Assembly: GCA_029207755.1 (NCBI GenBank)
Contig: JARCOQ010000006.1
Span: 21,426,890-21,490,889 of the forward strand
Direction of reading: 5' to 3'
Source of the DNA: Chamaea fasciata
Taxonomy: Eukaryota > Chordata > Aves > Passeriformes > Sylviidae
DNA: 64,000 bases
Position 1 is the stretch's first letter. Each line of letters begins with the position of its first letter. A program made the position numbers and the translations under genes. This document shows positions 1 to 12,852 of the stretch, in pieces. Under the pieces are notes generated by a model. The model was not told the DNA's origin and did not search any database. It saw only the letters and a list, made by a program, of their open reading frames with translations.

Positions 1-3000
1 TTGCTGGCCTTGGAAATTTGAGTTAGAATTTTTTACATTATAATATCTATTTTAAAATAAATAAATTTATTAGAGCTGGTACCTGCATTCTATCTGACTA
101 TAATAGCCTGTAAATAAATATTACACTTCAGAGATTTTCTGAAGCAATATTATGAAGCAACATCATGTCCTTCTTCCCTTAGTTTGGATCTTTTCTCTTT
201 GTGAAGATGAGAGACATTCATGAAGCCTTTTAGCTTGCATGTAGTTCACCTGGTTCACAACAGAGGGGTGGAAATTTGAGTAATCTGCAAATTTGAATAA
301 AGAGATAACTTGAGACTGACTCAGAATCATGGAGTTCTTATTCAGTAGGTTTCTATCACTCCCTGCTGAATAGATAATGATATCACACATGGCAGTGACT
401 TATCACGTACTCTTATATTAGCTTCATGGAATTATTATAACAAATCAGAGTTTTTCTGGCACATAAGAAAAAAAATGGCATTACATATGCAGAATAAACT
501 GTCTCATTAACTAACTAATGAGGAATGAATTCTGCATGCCCATGACAACTGTTCCCTTCTGCTTTCCTTTCCCTGCACTCTTTACTAGCCATTTTCATGA
601 AGACCTCTTTCTGACTTCGAGTCTTCTTCCCAACAGGGGAGCTACTCCCCAAGATTTCTGCCTCTAAAAAAAAGTATTTTCTATGGTCGTGCACACACTT
701 TGCTTAGCAACTTTTTAAACTGTATCCTATGCCTATAAATCCTCTTTAATAAATGTAGTCATTTTTCTTTGCACCAGTATCAAAGTTTTGCCTAGTAGCA
801 ACACTGTTCTGCATCAAGCTGTTTCTCAGAAAATGTTCTAACAAATGGAAGAACAGAAAATGAAGTTGTATAGGAAAAACTGATAAACAAGAAGAGGAAA
901 CAAAGATTTATTTGCTGATGAATCCAAGGGGAGGAAAAAGAAAAAAAATATAGTAGTTTGGGCATGGCCAAATTTCTTTGACGTGTTTATGTCTCGGAAG
1001 GAGGTGGGGAAAAATGAGTCAAAAATCTGATACTGGGGTTTTTTGTTTGTTGGTTTGGGGTTTTTTTTAATGTTATATGTATCTGTATGAATTCAGTTTT
1101 TTGCCAGGTGTCATACCAAGGATGTTGTTCAAACAAACAACTATCAACTAACTTAGATAAACATGTGAATTTTAAGGGATTGACTTCTTCAAAGTATTCA
1201 TGAAGCAGAATTGCCAAATCGGGGTAGTTAGTCACTCGTTGGGGGGGGAAAAAAGCTTGAATAAGAGCCAGTTGGGACATAAATATCAAAGCTACTGAAT
1301 CCTCAGTGGAATACTGTGTATGTGAAATTGTTATGAATGCTCTGTCATGGCAGCAGGCATTTATCAATGATACTGCTTTTCATTGGGGAGTATGAAACTA
1401 GGTGCTAGTCTTACCTTTAAATCCAGACATGGAAATTTTATCCTTAATTAGTACAACCCACCATATGAAAGAAATCCTGCATAAAATTCTGAGAATGCTT
1501 TTCATAGCCTCCCCTATGACTTTATTGTAGATTTTTTCTTTTCTTTTCTTTTTTTTTTTCCCAGCAGCTCCCCTTTCAGCCACCAGCAGCCACAGTAGCA
1601 GCACAACTTAAAATGAAATCAACAGCCAGAGGACCTCAGGTTCAGAACAACAGATATCACTGACTTGTCAATGCTTCCATATATAAAACAAACAGTGCCT
1701 ACTCCCATCTACATTTACAGGCTAAAAGTGTTCACATTTTGTTTCATTTTCAAGGATGGGCTTACTCAAGCAAGTAGAGCAATACAGGTACAGAACCTTT
1801 CCCCAGCTTCCTTATTCTTCTTGTGTAAAAAGTGGTGTTATTTTTAGTAAAAAGATTCTTGAAGTTTAATTCTTTCCATTCATTAGACTGAAGTACTGTC
1901 TCCTGTACCCTACAGGGAAACCAATTCATTAGTAGAAACACAAGTTGGCCCTCTTTAACTGCACCTCCAGGCACCTTGCAAATAATTTATGAAGTAGTGA
2001 GAAGTTTGACAATCAAAAAAAAATGGAAATTCACAAGGCAGACTCCTGGGAAAAAAAAAAAATCTTAGTAAATGTTTTTCCATTCTATTCGGGTTTAAAA
2101 ATAACATCCAAGTTCCTCCCTCAGCAATGAAGCAGAATGTTTTCAGTGATGTTTGATAGGTTTTTTGTAATTTGAAAATTTTTTGGCTTCACTAAGCCAA
2201 ATTAATCTTTGTCTTACCACTTGATATCACAGCTAGACAAGTGTAGTGGTCCACAGACAACTTGGAAATATTAATTTTTATTTTTTTGTATTCTGCATTA
2301 GAAATCCAGAAGCATTTCTTCAGGCTTTGGTGACCAGAAACTTTAAATCCTTACTGAGAGAACCACAATTATCAACTCGCAAAATTCTGAAATACCAAAA
2401 ATCCTGAGTGGAATACGCAAAACTCCTTAAAAATTTAAATAAGATGTCAAGCATACAAACCAGAAGTCTTTGTCTTTGTCCTCTAACTTTTTAGAAAACC
2501 ACTTTCTGTAGTGCCTGGGAAAAAAAGGATTTCATATGCGTGCATGAGTCAGTTGTTCAGGAAATACCTTTCCATCAATTCAGAAAAAGCTCAATTCCAG
2601 CTCAATAGCTGAAGATTTATTTTCCCTGTGGATCTTTCTCTACATAACATCTCCAGAAAGACCATCTCTTTCTCAGGCACAATTAAAATGGTATTCCCCT
2701 GTGGGAAAAGACACCTATATGTTGACCTCCCTAGAGAGCAACAAGAAAATCACTAAAGTGTAGCTCCAAGTGAGATAATGACAATGAGGTGACAATGGAA
2801 GGAAGGGAAATGATTCTTCTTGTTCAGACTTTTCTTTATGTTCTCACAAATTATTAGGAAATTAGGCTTTGGAACAAATCTAAACATAGGTTATCAAGAA
2901 GACAATATTATCTCTCTTGAATTTAATAAAGCATCTAAGAGGATAAGAGAACCTTTATCTTCCTATAATTCTTATCAAGTCTTCAAAGAATATTAAATTC

Positions 3001-6000
3001 TTTTATGAGGTGCTGTATATATATCATTACACAGACCAAAACTTGTTGTTTACAATCAGGAAGCTTTTCTGTTTGGGCGTCAGCCACCTTACGTTGCCAG
3101 TTAAAAATCCCTAGCCTCTTATTTAGAAAGTAGAGCTGCATGTATCAATCAAATCAAAGAACTCACAGATGTAATACATGGATATAAGAATGACAGACGT
3201 TTCATTCTGGGGAGTCTTAACTATGTTGAGAGAGAGGAATCTCACAAAAACTTCTTCAGAGAACAAGAAATGGAGTCTGCTACATCCCTGTCACACTTCA
3301 ACCTTAAACCAGAAAGAACTTCTGACATGCTGACTTAGTGGTTCCCTGAGTCCAGCTGACCATCAGGATGTGCAGAGATAATTGTCACTTACAGTAAAAT
3401 TTTTCAAAGTTTGTTGAAGGAAAAAATGTAGCTGAATCAACTTTCAGCTACACTGAAAGTTAACTTTCATTCTTCCTTCCTTCTGTATCTTCTTTCCCAA
3501 TGTTTTTTTTGATTTGATAAAATAAAAAAGTTAAATCAAAATATCAGTTATAAAAATTTTCCCATTCCAAGTCAGAAGGACAGGAATGTATTTCACTGGC
3601 CATTGAGTACATCCATAAAGGAAATACCTAATTATAGTAATCTCTGCAGGTCCATTGGCCAGATTGAATAGATCAGGATGTTTCTTACTATACTTAATAT
3701 GGATGTTTCTGATTAGGAAAACAGGAACACCTACACTGTAATATTCAGTGAACCAAATGATTATATTTTTATTTAGTGATTACTCATAAATACAAGTATG
3801 TTTTAATAATGGTAAAATAGTGTTTACCTAGAGAAAGAGAATCTTTATTATATCTCTCTGATTTGTTCTCCTTTTTCTTTCTGATTAGTTTTTCTTATTC
3901 TGTTATACTTAATATGCATCAGCTTTTAAAAGTAATCAAGTATTTAGAAGCTGTGAGGCTTAGATCAGCCCTGGGGTTGCTGCAGATATCAGGAGATTAG
4001 AAATAGCACATATTTTTTCTACTTTATATTACCCACTTAAAAAAAATCATATTTTTTGAGCATAATGGATAGACTGCAAAGATTTACAAGGAAATAATTT
4101 CACTTAGGGACTTCGGGTTGGTAGTATCATATAACACAAGAACAAAAGTCTGATTGGTTTATGATTTCACTGGGAAACTGAAAGGAAATTAATTCTATTT
4201 AACTCACTACTTGTCAACTCCTTTGTTGTTGTTGTTGTTTGTAATATATGTACCTAACACTGTGTTTTATATCTGGAGATATTTCAAGCTGCTAAAACAT
4301 TTATTACTTTAATAATAATGTTTGAAATGATTGAAATGCTATAAATGTTTAAAATGGAATATAGAAACTTCTGAGTTTGGTGTTCAAACTAAAACCATTT
4401 TGACTACAGTTTCTAAAAGGGCCAGGTAACCTAAAGCATGTTAACCAAGATAACCTGCTATGCTAAGGTTTTGTTGATAGGTCTGGACTTTCTGAAATCA
4501 GAAAGATAGGTTAAAATACAGTATTAAACAAGGATTATAATAGGATTGATGTACTATCCCTGCCCTACCCTTCTTCTGCACATTTACAGAAAACAGAAAT
4601 CTGATAACAGGGGATATGGCTTTGGGGAGCTTAGGACAAGAAGACAGTGAAAGTTCTGTGGCTCACCCAAGTAATTGCCTACTGTATCTATACATCAAAT
4701 AATCACAGTGGGTCAAGTATTTCTGATTACTTTCTTAACCTAATGCCCTCTAGACTTGAGAGGGAATGGGATTTAATGACTTACACAAGAAAGCCTTGCT
4801 CCCTGATCAGCATCACCATTCCCACGTGAATAGGTACTCTTTCTCTAGCCTGCCCTTACACTAAAAGCTGACCTCCTCTTCAGGTGGCTCAGTTTAGCTA
4901 GTACTTTCTCTTCCCAGGAAGACACAGTCTCCTTAGATCAAAACATTAATTTATAAGCAGATTTTAAGGCCTTTGTTGTCACAAGAAAGAAGTAGACTGC
5001 TGTGGCTCTAGTTGAAATGCATCTTATGGATAAGGATGTGCATCCCAACAGCTTAACTGGAGCCTTTGAGAAGACATTAACCATAGTACATGCAAATATC
5101 TAGTGTCTGATAAGCCTGCAGGTTATAGTAAATCTATGAATGACCACAACACTGGTGTCACAGCATCACTTTTTGTTTTCTCAAAAACTCTCCTTCCAGC
5201 AAATGCCACCGTCTTCCACTGTTTTCTCAAAAGGGTTTTTGTGGTTGATGGGCTTGTATTTCTGACTTGTCTCTGACACACCAGCGGTTTCCCTCCTGAT
5301 TGTTATCACATTAATACAGTGGACATTGTGGCAGAAACTATTTTAACCTCTGTGAGAAGATATCACTGTTTTGTCATAAATATGAGTGGGACTTATTGCT
5401 GCCACATTAAAAATAGCAGTAACATCTTGGTCACTCATTTGGCTCCCAAGTGGGTCTGCTTAACCCTTTAGACTTCTTGACTAAATCTAGAACAATTGGA
5501 TTCTCCAGTATTTGATTCTTCTCTGGTGCCTTCACAGGGAAGGGGGTGTTGATGTCTGGACAGGAGGCAATTACCATGCCCAGCCAGTAACCTCCCTAAC
5601 CGCATTGTCTCCTCCTCCAGCTCAGACATTCATCAAAGTTATGGTGACAAACAGGGAAGAGGCAACAGAAGGGGAAAGGGGAAGAACCTCCCACTGGTTG
5701 GATCGGTAATTGCAATTTCAGTGTCACTGCTTGATTCTTGTGCAAGAGAGAAGGGAAAAGACTTAGGTATAAGCTGAAGTACACTGGAAAGAGGCATCTC
5801 TTCATGGTATTTGAACTAGGTGAAAAAAGAGGCAAAACCAAGAAGATGATCTTAAATACTTTTAACTTAATCCTCTCCAGTTCACCCTTCTCACATTTCT
5901 TATTGTTTTTTCATATTAAAACAAATATGCCACAAAATAGGAGGAAAAGGGTAAATAAAACATACTTTTCCCTCTATCAGATGAAAGTGTTTTAAAAATG

Positions 6001-8231
6001 CTGAAGATTATAAAAGTGTTATTTCATTTAATGTTTCTCACCATGTGATGCATTTTTTAAACTTCTACTGAGTTGGAAGTAAAGGATATTTTTATATAAT
6101 ATGGAATTTTTGTGGTGGCATTTCAATAAAACTTGGTAACAATAAAGCAAACAAGTACAATTAACTTCACGTGCAGCAAAGTTACACAAATATTTTATGG
6201 CTCACTCTTCCTCTTATCACTGCAGAAATGACTATCCCTCTTTCTGAGACTGGTTTTTAAATGTTTTACAGGAAAAAACTTCCTGCATTTTTTTTCTTTC
6301 CACTTTGTGAGAATGATCACCTTCTCACACCAGTAAAAGCCTGTTTTATCCAACATATGTTTAAATCTTATCCCTCTAAATATTTAAAATACCCTTACTG
6401 CAAAGCCGTCTAGTGGGAGCTTTGCAAGCTTTATTGTCTTAAAATCGTTACTCCAAAATTGTAGTGAAATGAAATAATATTATAGTCAAGACTGTGTATT
6501 CCTTGAAAGATCTAAGTGTTTCTTCAGTTATTCAATAGAAAAATAGATTAAAAATAATTTCAGTGCTGGGTTTATATTTTTAAGTATTCATTTGTACTAT
6601 TTCAGTTTGAACCAGATTGAGATTCTACCAGCTCTTCACCCAGTAATAGTTATGAATAAACTAGGCAAAGATAGAAAGAGCACTGCTCTAAACTGGGAAA
6701 AACTGCCATCCAGAGTGATTTATCATATGTTTAAAAGTCATAAAAAGACTGAATGATCTTTAAATGGCATAATACATTATACCAGTATTGTATAAAAGAG
6801 AAGCTGAGATAAGAAACTTGTGATACAGCAAAAAGTAATGGAAAAGACTGAGATACAAAGTATACTCACTGCAAAAACCCACAAATTTCTATAGTGAAGT
6901 AAAAAAGTAAAATTATAAATTAACTTAAAAGACAGAAGGAATGGCCTCAGAAACAGAAAAACTTATTTATGAAGTGAAAAGCCATTCTTTGGTTAAACAC
7001 ATCTGATTGTCTGTTCTGAGTGATGCAGCTATGCCCATGTATTTCAGGGGTGAGAGGGATGGACAGCAAAAATTTTCCATTGTCCCTAAATTCTGATACT
7101 GGTTTATGGCTGGTTTTGTATCTGGGATATATTTTTCTTCTTAGAAACATTTCTGTATTTATTTTAAAATCATTTTTAATTATTGATAGGAAAATAGTAA
7201 AAATACTTCTGGAGTAATAGCTTTTTGCCTTACAACACAACATAGAGAGAAACATATCTGGAGAGTGTATAGCTGAAATGTTTCATTCACTGGGATGGGG
7301 AATATTAGAAGGAATGTTTATTTCTGTACTGACTATGTCTCTGTTCCCTCTTCTTGCATTGCCAGTGTTTTTTCTGACTATTATGACTGTTCCTAAGCAG
7401 ATGATCATGAATGGAATTGCAGACTGGGTTAGTAATGACTTTAAGAGGAGCATTCATCAGGCTCAACATACCAGATGTTGAAATGAAGATTTCCAGTCAA
7501 AGTACCATTAGTTTCTAGATGAAGGTGGATAGACGGAGGAGAATGCTGTGAAAGTGATTCAATGATTAACTTAATGATTAAGTTATTGCTGTGTAGTCCA
7601 GTCTATGAAAGAAAAATGCATGATGTGGAGTTATATTTAATAATTGCAATGAAACTGCCATGCAAATGACAATAATTAGATATAATTCAAAGGATAACAT
7701 TCTGCTTTGCAGTTGAAATATTTCCCCAAAACATTGTTAGAAAGACATAGAGAAAACACAGTCCCAGATAAATTCTAGGCAGGATTTCTTTCTCAGATCT
7801 TGGGACCTACCTTTCCAGAGACATTATTAAGCACCCCGTTTTTACCCTCCACAAGTAATCAAATTCCATCAGTTCATTGTCTTACCTGGGAAAACTTATT
7901 TCCGTAGCAGCATCATGTTAAAGTAGCCCTGCCACTTAAAGGCAATAGAACCCTTTTGAGATGTGGCAAAAAATCCTGTGTTTGGACCTCTGAGATGGCA
8001 GTAGAAACTTTAATCTGGGCTTAAATATGCATATATAATATGTCTGAGACAACTTTATACCTTTTTTTGTCTCTCTAGTATCCTCTCTCTGAAGATTCCT
8101 ATTTTCTAAGTAATTTTCATTCTACAATATTGGATTTCTTTTTCTTAGAATCTTTGCTTTGCAGAACTAATGCTTTTTAAAATCAAACACAGACTCTCTT
8201 TGCAAATATTTGCAAATTGATTCCAGCTCTA

Positions 8232-8277
8232 GCCAAGACTATCTAGATAGGCTTGCCAAGACTATCTAGATAGGCTT
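8232..8277. repeat. Perfect 23-bp tandem duplication, each copy holding a 12-bp palindrome
   Basis: Two adjacent identical 23-bp copies at 8232-8254 and 8255-8277. Each contains the perfect palindrome CTATCTAGATAG (8239-8250 and 8262-8273), flanked by AAG on the left and CTT on the right with one mismatched base between. The identity of the copies suggests a recent local duplication. Function, if any, is unknown. Confidence 0.9.
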
Positions 8278-8667
8278 AGGCCAACTGATATTTGTATTCA
8301 TCTGTATTTCTTTTTCATTAAAATTCTGTGAAATAATAAGATCAGAATATTTCTTTATAACACTTGTTTTGTTCTGACAGTGCAAGTATGTTCAAACTAA
8401 ATGTAACTGAAGGGGGCTGAAGGACAGTCACTCTCAATGAAAGCCACAGAGCTGTCCCCACAAACTCTTATGGAATGAACTGTTCAGATTTTTCAGAGCT
8501 TTATGCTGTAGCAGCAAAATAAAATGCCCAGAAATCAGCAGTGCAGGATAAGAACTGAGTAAAGTTGATATGGAAAAATGCTTGCCTAAAGATAAATAGC
8601 AGAAGAAAAGCTATTTTTTTCACTGGCTGAGCAAAACCTTAGGGAAGTCAACTGGTTGCACAGAATG

Positions 8668-8688
8668 AAAAAAAAAAAAAAAAAAAAA
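8668..8688 (+). repeat. Poly(A) run of 21
   Basis: An uninterrupted run of 21 A. It could be the tail of an old retroposed sequence, but nothing recognisable lies upstream and I see no clear target-site duplication. A simple mononucleotide repeat is the safer reading. Confidence 0.85.
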
Positions 8689-10676
8689 GCAGAGAGGGCA
8701 AAGCAGAGCTGATAAACTGCTTCTTTCAACAGAAGATAAATGACCATGATGGCCTGGCTTCCACATTTATGAGAGGAGAGTCTTTTTTATCTTAACAAGG
8801 AATGCAGACTTTATATTTCTGTTTTCAGCTTTATTTTTATGGAATCTGATTTTCCCTTTGAACAATTTAGATCTAGATAAAAAGATTCTTTTCCAGAAGT
8901 CTCTTCTTTGTTTTCTTTTTTTTTTTCCAGTGATCCACAGCACATCATATTGAGCAATATTTAATTAGACAATTTTTATTCAGTATAAAGTTCCAAATTC
9001 CACAGAATAAAAGATTTTAATTTATTTGTTACTTGTAACCACCTACAATCTCAATTTGCAAGACCACTTTTAGAAAAGATATCCAAAAAAAGTACCAAAA
9101 GTATGCAATGTACTCAAAGTATACAATGGACCCAAGGTATACAGTGTTTCCCAGCAGGGAATAAATAACAAGAAAGAAGTTCAGAATGAATGAGATGTGT
9201 CAAATACTAGTTCACATCTCCAGGCTGACATTGCACAACAGCCACTTTCGTTTCTGTAGTAGCTTCCACTTCAAGACATTATCAGGAGAGTTTCTGTTAC
9301 CCCAGGCTCCATTTCACACTCATTAACACCTCCCTCTAGCCATCATTAGGATTCATTACAGAAGAGTTTAAACCTATTCAGAACTTTTTTGTGTTGAAAT
9401 GATCCATGCTGACTTTGTGGCTTCATTCCAGAAAAGACTCATAGTCTGTCTGGACAGCCCCAACACAAACCTAGAACATATAAGTGAAAGGATTTATCTG
9501 AATTTGCTCTTCATTGTCTTCTTTGACCTTGGGCAGACTCCCTTCTCTTTTTCAAACCAGATCTCTTTTACCATCTGCCCTAAAACCCCTTGTCAGCTGC
9601 TGCCAAATGCACGATGTACTTTGGTTTTGTTTTCTTGGGTTTTGCGCAGGTAAGTCCAGCTCCTCAGTCAGATAACCACTGTGAGATGAGTGCTTGAGTT
9701 CTGTCTCCTCACTATGATTGATGTTTTTCCGGCCACAAATCCTGCCTCCCAGAAGTGCTGTGTCCAAATTACAAGCTTTCCCCTGTGTATCCTTTTCTCT
9801 TCTCATTTGTTCTTAATTTTTCCCCTGTGCCCTGAACTCACACATGTTGGAGTCCTTTTCTAAAATCTGATTTACCAAAAGGTCTACAAGCCTGAAATAG
9901 ATTAGACTGTAATACAAGTCTCAACAGACCAAGACCAGGTTCATGGATGGTTGGGTTCCTAGTTTGAAAAATGCATAAAAGATGATTGTTCTTGTTTAGT
10001 TTCCAAGAGAAATCCAGTGCCCTATATTACCTTCATGTACTGACCATTTCTATAGTTCTCAAACCAGTTAAATATACAGGGTTAAATATTTACTGAGTTA
10101 ACCAAAGAGTAATATGGCATTTTCAATTTTGTAAGTAGATTAAGAAGGCCATTTTTATTGTTATTACTCCTAGGTAACTGAATATACTGGGTTTTAGGGA
10201 AATAATGGTCCATTGTTAGGCCCATTTCATTGTAGTAATGTCAGCAAGGTCTCCTCAGTGCAGAACAGCCCTTGCATCTTAAAATTCTTTGTTGTCAAAA
10301 CACTTCAAAAATAAAAAAACCATCCTATGTATGAATTGTGATTATTTTGCCACACCTCTCTGCCTTTCAGAGAAAAATGTTTGAATGTCTGTAGCCATCA
10401 AAAGAGAGAAAAAAATAATGGGAGAAATTAATAAGTACCTGAAAGCCCACTCCACTGGACTAATAGCTGAATCCTATGTAGTAATAGAAACAATTATCTT
10501 TACAAAGTCCAGGGTTGCATTGTTGCCACTGTTGTACTATAGCTATAGTTCAAGGAATTAGAGTATTGCAGTAAAAATTCAAGTGGATAGTAGTAGATAA
10601 CTACATCATTGCAAGCATCACAGTTACAAAATGTTATAATGCTTTCTACCCTTCATACTTTGCGCATGCATTGCTT

Positions 10677-10710
10677 TAGGTAATGGATACTATTAGGTAA
10701 TAGATACTAT
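10677..10710. repeat. 17-bp imperfect tandem repeat, two copies
   Basis: Copies at 10677-10693 and 10694-10710 differ at one base (G/A). This is consistent with replication slippage. No coding or regulatory role is evident. Confidence 0.8.
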
Positions 10711-11143
10711 ATAATAGGCAGAAAAAATATTGAAGGGGAACGTTGCACATGAGGAACACACATAATTGCATAGAAGTTTTGCAAAGATGGAAGCAGGAGA
10801 GAGGATTTTTTTTAGCTTAGTACCTCTAGATTTCCTTCCTCCTTAAAAAAACCCACAAAAGAGTAGATAACAAAAGTTAGTTTGTTTCTTTCAGAAGGAA
10901 AAATAAGCTTTTGCTTAGAAAGATTATGTTCGTGTGTATAAGCAAGGCTGTTTGCAAATTAAACTTTGTTCTGAAGGCTCGATTCCAGACTTTCATGTTT
11001 CTCTTTTTAGCTGGTGTGGAGAGTAAGAGTATCCAATACCCCATGTGGCATCTCTAAGCTCAAATAGCTTCATGTTCTTCTCTAAGACAGAATAGTTAAT
11101 CTTCTCACTTTTAGGTCTTCTGTAATTGAATGAATATCTCACC

Positions 11144-11181
11144 CAATTCACTTCTATCTAGTTGGACTAGATAGTGAATTG
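11144..11181. repeat. Strong 16-bp hairpin with one 3-nt bulge
   Basis: The left arm is CAATTCAC, a TTC bulge, then TATCTAGT. The right arm is ACTAGATAGTGAATTG, which is exactly complementary to the left arm apart from the bulge. The loop is TGG. The core CTATCTAG also occurs in the 8232-8277 duplication. It is too short for a normal microRNA precursor, because the flanks do not continue the pairing. Confidence 0.75.
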
Positions 11182-12159
11182 CTCTCTAGTCTGTTCTTCT
11201 TCCATAAAAATGGCTTGAAATAAGGTTGTGATTTATCTACAGTAGATACCTATAGGCATCTTCCAAGTACTTGCCTTCACATAAAAGATGTCTTTATATC
11301 AATCATGATGACATTACCATTATGAAGTAACCCCCTTCAGTTAGCACACTAAAGGGGCTACCTGCATGACCTGACATTTGCTGATGTACTGCCTTCAGGG
11401 TAAGGATGCCTGTCAAGATAGTAAGCAATACATATACTGTCTCAAAAGCAGAATGAATAGGAAAGAAGTTCTTGACTTACCCACAGGCTTCTGTACATTA
11501 CCTTGTTTGGGAAATCTTTCTTTGTCAGCAGCATAGTATCCCTAAGCAACTTGTCACAGGGATGGGGGAGAAAAAAAAGGGAAACAGATACATATGATCC
11601 ATCTAGCCCAGAATGCTTTTAATGAAAGTATTGTGCTTCTAAATGGCTGCTATTCATTATCTGCTCTTTAGAAAGGATGAAATATCATGTTGCTCTCACC
11701 CAATATGTGCCAAACAAAGGCACAATAACAATGGCATTGAAATATATGAGCTCTTTGACAATAATATTAGTTACATCTTATAACCTGACCTTTCTGCTGG
11801 CAGGGACATTCACTAGGGTGTTCTAGGAGGGCAAGCATTTTCACTAGTATGAAAATTAATTATAACAGTCATGCAATAAAGAAACATCATTCTTTCCTGA
11901 CTGACAATTTTTCTTCTCCACACATTATCTTCAGTGTTCATGTCTGCTCCCAAATGTTAAAAAATATCCCATAAAATTTCTACAGTACTGAAGGAATTGC
12001 TGGGATAAACATAAACTTGTAAGTAACCCACCATGGCTACTGCTGGTCTTACAACCATGGGTCAGTACTTACAGAGAGTACTTATAAGTATCCCTAATTA
12101 AGATGAAATTTAAAAGCTCTATCATTCATTGTCATAGTTTTGAGACAATGGATTTAAGA

Positions 12160-12793
12160 ACTGTGCTTTAGGAAAAGCACTACCATGGAAAGGGATCTGG
12201 GAGTCCTGGTCAGTGGAAAGTTGAGTATAAGTCAGCAAAGTGCCTTGATAGTCAGTGAGGGGAGGGGATTATCCTTCTCTGCTCTGTGCTGGAGTGGCCT
12301 CACCTTGAATATTGTGTGCAGTTTTGGGTACCACTGTAAATCTGTTAGAGAGCATCCAAAGGAGGGCAACAAAGATGGTAAAGGGCCTTGAGGGGCGGCC
12401 ATATGAGGAGCAGTTGAGGTCACTCCGTCTCTTCAGCCTGGAGGAAACTGAGGGGAGACCTCATCACAGTCTACAACTTCATTGTGAGGGGAAGAATAGG
12501 GGCAGACCGTGGTGGCCAGTGACAGTACGCAAGGGAATGGCCTGAAGTTGTGTCAGGGGAGTTTTAGGTTGGACATTAGAAAAAGACTATTCATCTGAAG
12601 GTGGTTGGATGTTGGAATTGGCTCCCCAGAGAAGTGGTCACAGAACCAAGTCTGACAGAGTCCTGGAAGTGTTTGGACAATACCCTCAGGCACATGATGG
12701 GATTCTTGGGGATGGTGCTGTGCAGAGTCAGGAGCTGGACTCCTTGTGGGTTCCTTCCAACTTAGCTTATTCTGTGATTTTGTGATTCTGTGA
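12160..12793 (+). mobile_element. CR1 LINE 3' end, 5'-truncated and internally deleted
   Basis: This is the 3' part of an avian CR1 non-LTR retrotransposon, which copies itself through an RNA intermediate using the ORF2 endonuclease and reverse transcriptase. It begins in the C-terminal part of ORF2; the translation MERDLGVLVSGKLSISQQSA at 12185 matches the CR1 'KDLGVLVD-KL-MS-QCA' segment. It continues through the stretches for a single-exon CR1 tail and ends in the diagnostic CR1 3' microsatellite, three ATTCTGTGA-like octamers at 12769-12793. Relative to the family pattern about 20 codons are missing near 12247-12262, between the 'QSAL' segment and the '[13 protein letters not shown]' (family 'SALVRPHLEYCV') segment. 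Frameshifts follow. Dead copy; 5' truncation is normal for CR1. Very likely. Confidence 0.92.
12769..12793 (+). repeat. CR1 terminal octamer repeat
   Basis: Three tandem ATTCTGTGA/ATTTTGTGA units mark the 3' terminus of the first CR1 copy. CR1 elements end in such short 8-bp repeats rather than poly(A), and this fixes both orientation and boundary. Confidence 0.9.
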
Positions 12794-12852
12794 ATACAAA
12801 CTAGTGTGATACAAATTAAAAAAAAAAATTGAATAGGGAAGTGATTTCTCCC

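Larger units (their letters stand above)
1..12159. other. AT-rich non-coding DNA, no gene recognised
   Basis: About 12 kb with no recognisable gene, RNA gene or large transposon. Open frames are 60-126 codons, lack family motifs, and several overlap frames on the other strand. Seen directly: a (TTG)5 run at 4223-4240, an inverted repeat of 9 bp with a 5-nt loop at 3439-3461, a perfect 23-bp tandem duplication at 8232-8277, a 21-A run at 8668-8688, a 17-bp imperfect tandem repeat at 10677-10710 and a 16-bp hairpin at 11144-11181. The stretch is either intergenic or intronic; the sequence alone does not decide. Confidence 0.7.

Noticed and set aside
3439..3461. 9-bp hairpin AACTTTCAG/CTGAAAGTT considered as a terminator or RNA element
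   Set aside because: Such short hairpins are common by chance, and terminator hairpins do not apply in a vertebrate nuclear context.
8668..8688. Poly(A) run considered as the tail of a processed pseudogene or SINE
   Set aside because: No recognisable body upstream and no target-site duplication seen.
9241..9255. The 15-mer GCCACTTTCGTTTCT also occurs, reverse-complemented, right after the T29 tract at 63898-63912
   Set aside because: A few 15-base matches are expected by chance in 64 kb compared with itself, and the flanks do not align.
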